The notes beneath the pieces are model-generated. The model did no database searches and was not told where the DNA came from. It saw only the letters and a list, made by a program, of their open reading frames with translations. A DNA stretch of 64,000 bases from Macrococcoides psychrotolerans (lineage in GTDB: Bacteria > Bacillota > Bacilli > Staphylococcales > Staphylococcaceae), in the NCBI RefSeq assembly GCF_038095555.1, contig NZ_CP124591.1, positions 1,116,001-1,180,000 on the forward strand, in the 5' to 3' direction. Position 1 is the stretch's first letter, and each line of letters opens with the position of its first letter. Made by a program: the position numbers and the translations under genes. Positions 61,260-64,000 of this stretch are shown piece after piece.

Positions 61260-62006
61260 TCATTTTACTTTTGTCATAAAAAATGGTTTGAACATCTTTT
61301 CGATGGAGCGTGGAGCGAGGTTATACACCTTTAAAGCAATATACATCCACTTTGGACGATTAATTTCTCTTCGTGGATTGTGTATTGCCTTTATTATTTC
61401 TTGTGTCAGTATATCACTACGTATCATAATCAGACGATTTAAGAGAGATACATTGCCGCTCGCCTTAAAGATAAATTCTGTATCTACTGGACCTGTGTTG
61501 ACAACAGTAAATGAAGCTTCAGGCATCTCGAGCCGCAAAGCATTTATCGTTTGATTGAGTGCAGCTTTAGAAGCAGAATAGATTGCCCCTCCTGGGGTCG
61601 CTGCATGAGCCGCCAATGAACCTAGTATAATGAAATGCGGTTTGTGTTGTTCATTTAACATCGACTTGATAATATAGACGACACTTTGATAGTTGACGAA
61701 CATCATCTCATTCATTATTTCGGGTGTCATCGACACGAGCGATCGATAATTTGCGAATCCTGCACAAAATATTACAACATCAAAGTCAATACGAGCTACC
61801 TCCTCAATAAAGGCCAAAGTTGACTCCTCTGACTTAAAGTCAGCATATAGCAATACACATCGATCAACGAACGATTCTCTTAGATGAAAGAGCTTACTTA
61901 ATGTTCTTGCACATGCATACACCGTGTTTCCTTCTATTAGAAGCTGTTCAGCAAGTTTAATTCCAATGCCTCCCGAGGCACCCGTTATCAATATTCTTTT
62001 ACTCAT
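61260..62006 (-). CDS. short-chain dehydrogenase/reductase
   Basis: A 248-aa SDR. Cofactor motif TGASGGIG at the N-terminus, catalytic Ser in LGSLAAHAA and YSASK (Tyr/Lys). The C-terminal extension (RSIEKMFKPFFMTKVK) is like the DltE/YqjQ type. Substrate unknown. ATG 62006 is used for the standard MSKRILITG start; ATG 62018 is possible. Its stop abuts the convergent hydrolase gene. Confidence 0.85.
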   Translation of the reverse strand: MSKRILITGASGGIGIKLAEQLLIEGNTVYACARTLSKLFHLRESFVDRCVLLYADFKSEESTLAFIEEVARIDFDVVIFCAGFANYRSLVSMTPEIMNEMMFVNYQSVVYIIKSMLNEQHKPHFIILGSLAAHAATPGGAIYSASKAALNQTINALRLEMPEASFTVVNTGPVDTEFIFKASGNVSLLNRLIMIRSDILTQEIIKAIHNPRREINRPKWMYIALKVYNLAPRSIEKMFKPFFMTKVK

Positions 62007-62084
62007 AATCCTCACCATCGCAATTGTAAATTATATATAGTTTACACTATAATAAATGCTATGAACAATTTATGGAGGGATAGT

Positions 62085-62888
62085 ATGAAAATCGTGTTCT
62101 TTGGTTCTGGTAATATGGCAAGTGCCATTTTTATCGGACTTGTTGAGAGTAAAACGATTCAAGGCAAGGATATATTTATCACGAACCGCTCTAATGAAGA
62201 AGAATTAAAACGCTTTAATCAACTTTATCAAATAAATTATAGCTATGACGACGAGGCTCTGTTAAAAGATGCTGATTTCGTCTTCCTGGCGGTAAAACCG
62301 TACGACTTTGATTCAGTAGCACAACGAATCAAACCTTATCTCTTTGAAGAAAACCACTTTGTATCAATGATGGCTGGTGTTCCAATCAATCAAATTAAGA
62401 ATAAATTAAATGCACATAATCCAGTCGCACGCATTATGCCGAATACGAATGCACATGTTCAGCAATCGGTTACCGGCATATCTTATTCTGATAATTTTGG
62501 TGAAGATGCTAAATCAAATCTTAATGCCCTACTGGAAGCATTCGGTACATCTATCGAAGTGAAAGAAGAATCTCTTCATGATGTCACTGCAATAACAGGA
62601 AGTGGACCTGCGTTTCTTTACTATGTATATGAAGAATATATAAAAGCTGCAAAGCATCTTGGACTGTCTCCTGATGATACGGATATTGCCGTGAGAAACT
62701 TGATTATAGGTACTGGAAGAATGCTGGAAAACTCAGAACTTTCAATTGATCAGCTACGCGAAAATATTACCTCTAAAGGGGGAACAACTAAAGCCGGATT
62801 AGATGCTCTGCGCAAGCATCCAATAGAAGAAATATTTATTGATTGTTTAGAACACGCGTTGAACAGAAGCAAAGAACTAAGTGAATAA
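62085..62888 (+). CDS. proC: pyrroline-5-carboxylate reductase
   Basis: Last step of proline synthesis. A 267-aa protein with NADPH motif FFGSGNMASAI and the family signature in ENITSKGGTTKAGLDAL. ATG 62085 follows GGAGGG; the earlier ATG at 62061 has no such site. Monocistronic, divergent from the SDR gene. Confidence 0.94.
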   Translation: MKIVFFGSGNMASAIFIGLVESKTIQGKDIFITNRSNEEELKRFNQLYQINYSYDDEALLKDADFVFLAVKPYDFDSVAQRIKPYLFEENHFVSMMAGVPINQIKNKLNAHNPVARIMPNTNAHVQQSVTGISYSDNFGEDAKSNLNALLEAFGTSIEVKEESLHDVTAITGSGPAFLYYVYEEYIKAAKHLGLSPDDTDIAVRNLIIGTGRMLENSELSIDQLRENITSKGGTTKAGLDALRKHPIEEIFIDCLEHALNRSKELSE

Positions 62889-62912
62889 AACGGTAGTGAC
62901 ACCGATATACAT

Positions 62913-62976
62913 GAATAAAATCAAAAAAGACGGAAGGAAATGATTTTTGTTTCCAGCCGTCTTTTTGATTTTATTC
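62913..62976. terminator. bidirectional terminator between proC and rnz
   Basis: A long stem of about 20 bp (gaataaaatcaaaaaagacg with its near-complement, one shift) and a 23-base loop, T-rich on both strands. It overlaps the last two codons of rnz. Confidence 0.85.
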
Positions 62977-63891
62977 CACATCGTACTCAGAAAAATCATC
63001 TGCAATAAAAACTTCACATTCTGTTTTAGTTTCTATTTCAGCTAGTAATCGATTTATATCTTTAGTAGTATAGCGATTGCTGACATGATTGATAATAAGC
63101 TTTTTCACATTTCCCGTACTGACAAAAGATAGGACATCATCAATATGACTATGATAGTATTTATGACTTAATTCTACATCCCCATCGAGATATGTACACT
63201 CATGTACAACAACATCTGCATTCTCTGCCAAAGAAGCTTCGTTTTCACAAGGCATTGTATCTCCAAAAAATACGAGCCTCTTCCCTTTTTTTCCGGCAGT
63301 CTTAAAATCCTCAGTGTTGTATATTTTCCCATTTACTATGACTTGTTCACGCAACTTAAACTCTTTATAGACCGGACCTGGAGCGATGCCTTCAGCTATC
63401 AACTTTTCTTTTATTAAGTTACCAGCCGTATCAGGCATTACTACTCTGTATCCGAATGAAGGGATCCCATGTTTTAATGCTCCGACTGTTATTTCGATAT
63501 CATTGATAATAAATTCGTCACCATGATCAATCTCGATAATCTCAAGAGGATAATTAAGATGTGAACAGGAGATCGTCAGTACTGTATCAACAAACTGTTT
63601 TAACCCAGCTGGACCATATAATGTCAGTTTTTTGTCCTGGCCCCCTTGAAAACTTCTTGAAGTTAATACACCTGGTAGTCCAAAGATATGATCTCCATGC
63701 AGATGAGAAATAAATATATGCGTGAGCTTACCAAGTTTAATGTTAGTATGTAATATTTGATGTTGTGCTGCTTCCCCACAATCAAACATCCAGTATTCAT
63801 TATAGAGTGGATTTAAAGAAAGGATCGTCGTCTGCGTATTTCTTTCTTTTGTAGGTAATCCGGCGCTCGTTCCTAAACAAATAATCTTCAA
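62971..63891 (-). CDS. rnz: ribonuclease Z
   Basis: A 306-aa metallo-beta-lactamase-fold endonuclease that matures tRNA 3' ends, producing substrates for the CCA enzyme. Zinc motif SHLHGDHIFGLPG, further His/Asp in FFGDTMP and HECTY. TTG 63891 preferred: AAAAGGTGG lies 8 bases upstream and the family N-terminus (IICLGTSAGLPTKERNTQ) follows. The GTG at 63903 falls in that site. Confidence 0.93.
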   Translation of the reverse strand: MKIICLGTSAGLPTKERNTQTTILSLNPLYNEYWMFDCGEAAQHQILHTNIKLGKLTHIFISHLHGDHIFGLPGVLTSRSFQGGQDKKLTLYGPAGLKQFVDTVLTISCSHLNYPLEIIEIDHGDEFIINDIEITVGALKHGIPSFGYRVVMPDTAGNLIKEKLIAEGIAPGPVYKEFKLREQVIVNGKIYNTEDFKTAGKKGKRLVFFGDTMPCENEASLAENADVVVHECTYLDGDVELSHKYYHSHIDDVLSFVSTGNVKKLIINHVSNRYTTKDINRLLAEIETKTECEVFIADDFSEYDVE

Positions 63892-64000
63892 ATTAAAAAC
63901 CACCTTTTCATCACGTAATTATAGCATGTTTTAATTGTATTTTTATGTGTTCTATGAAAAAATATAAAGAATAACAATAGAATCGAGGTTAGTTATCTTG

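Noticed and set aside
63985..64000. Possible start of a plus-strand gene (GAGGTT then TTG at the window edge)
   Set aside because: Only the start codon would lie inside the window, so nothing can be said about the product.
1..64000. Mobile elements, prophage genes, toxin-antitoxin or defence systems
   Set aside because: No transposase, phage or defence genes were recognised. XerD is the chromosomal dimer-resolution recombinase in its usual place, and the dynamin-like protein is a core gene.

Overview
The window is AT-rich, densely packed chromosomal DNA from a low-GC Gram-positive bacterium of the Staphylococcaceae. Gene order follows conserved Bacillus/Staphylococcus neighbourhoods: cmk-rpsA-der-gpsA-yphE-yphF-hup-hepS-menG-hepT-ndk-aroC-aroB-aroA-ypiA-ypiB-ypiF-qcrABC-ypjA, fer-ypbB-recQ-ebpS, scpA-scpB-rluB-resA-resB-ccsA-srrA-srrB, and gpsB-rnpB-ypsC-ypsA-yppE-recU-ponA-ypoC-nth-dnaD-asnS. 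An EbpS-like LysM protein, SrrAB and the exonuclease-fused DinG point to the Staphylococcus side. A menaquinol:cytochrome c reductase (qcrABC), a cytochrome c maturation system (resA-resB-ccsA) and a CuA-containing B-type oxidase are not typical of Staphylococcus. Together these suggest Macrococcus or a close relative. That placement is an inference from gene content; no 16S gene is present.

Layout. 1-3.65 kb: hairpin, a small frameshifted ORF and a tandem dynamin-like GTPase. 3.7-6.2 kb: three-gene ba3-type oxidase operon behind a CRP/FNR/Rex-like palindrome. 6.2-10.2 kb: luciferase-like oxidoreductase, ypsC, RNase P RNA, gpsB, ypsA, yppE. 10.3-13.3 kb: recU and the bifunctional penicillin-binding protein. 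13.3-22.7 kb: DNA repair, replication, asnS, dinG, birA, cca, bshA, mazG. 22.7-25 kb: YitT, a zinc protease and YpjA. 25-33.4 kb: qcrCBA, ypi genes, shikimate genes, ndk. 33.5-41.3 kb: heptaprenyl/menaquinone genes, HU, gpsA, der, rpsA, cmk. 41.4-47.9 kb: asparaginase, bacillithiol-disulfide reductase family protein, CBS protein, ebpS, recQ, ypbB, ferredoxin. 47.9-54.5 kb: FMN-riboswitch-controlled ribU, srrBA, ccsA, resB, resA. 54.6-58.7 kb: rluB, scpBA, a DUF309 gene, xerD, fur. 58.8-64 kb: nudF, an aldo/keto reductase and hydrolase pair, an SDR, proC and rnz.

Functional theme. Many genes serve respiration: isoprenoid quinone tail (hepS/hepT), quinone methylation (menG), chorismate supply (aroCBA), menaquinol to cytochrome c transfer (qcrABC), haem attachment (resA/resB/ccsA), terminal oxidase, and a redox-sensing two-component system (srrAB). 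The rest is housekeeping.

I found no insertion sequence, prophage, CRISPR array, tRNA or rRNA gene, and no convincing undescribed system. The most notable anomalies are three loci where one extra base breaks an otherwise intact reading frame (a small ORF near 150, gpsA near 37575, resB near 52716). This looks more like sequence error or recent lesions than biology. Other points of interest are the palindrome before the oxidase operon, repeat-rich tails in the PBP and EbpS-like protein, a DinG without Fe-S cysteines, and a 57-residue membrane protein gene overlapping its convergent neighbour.
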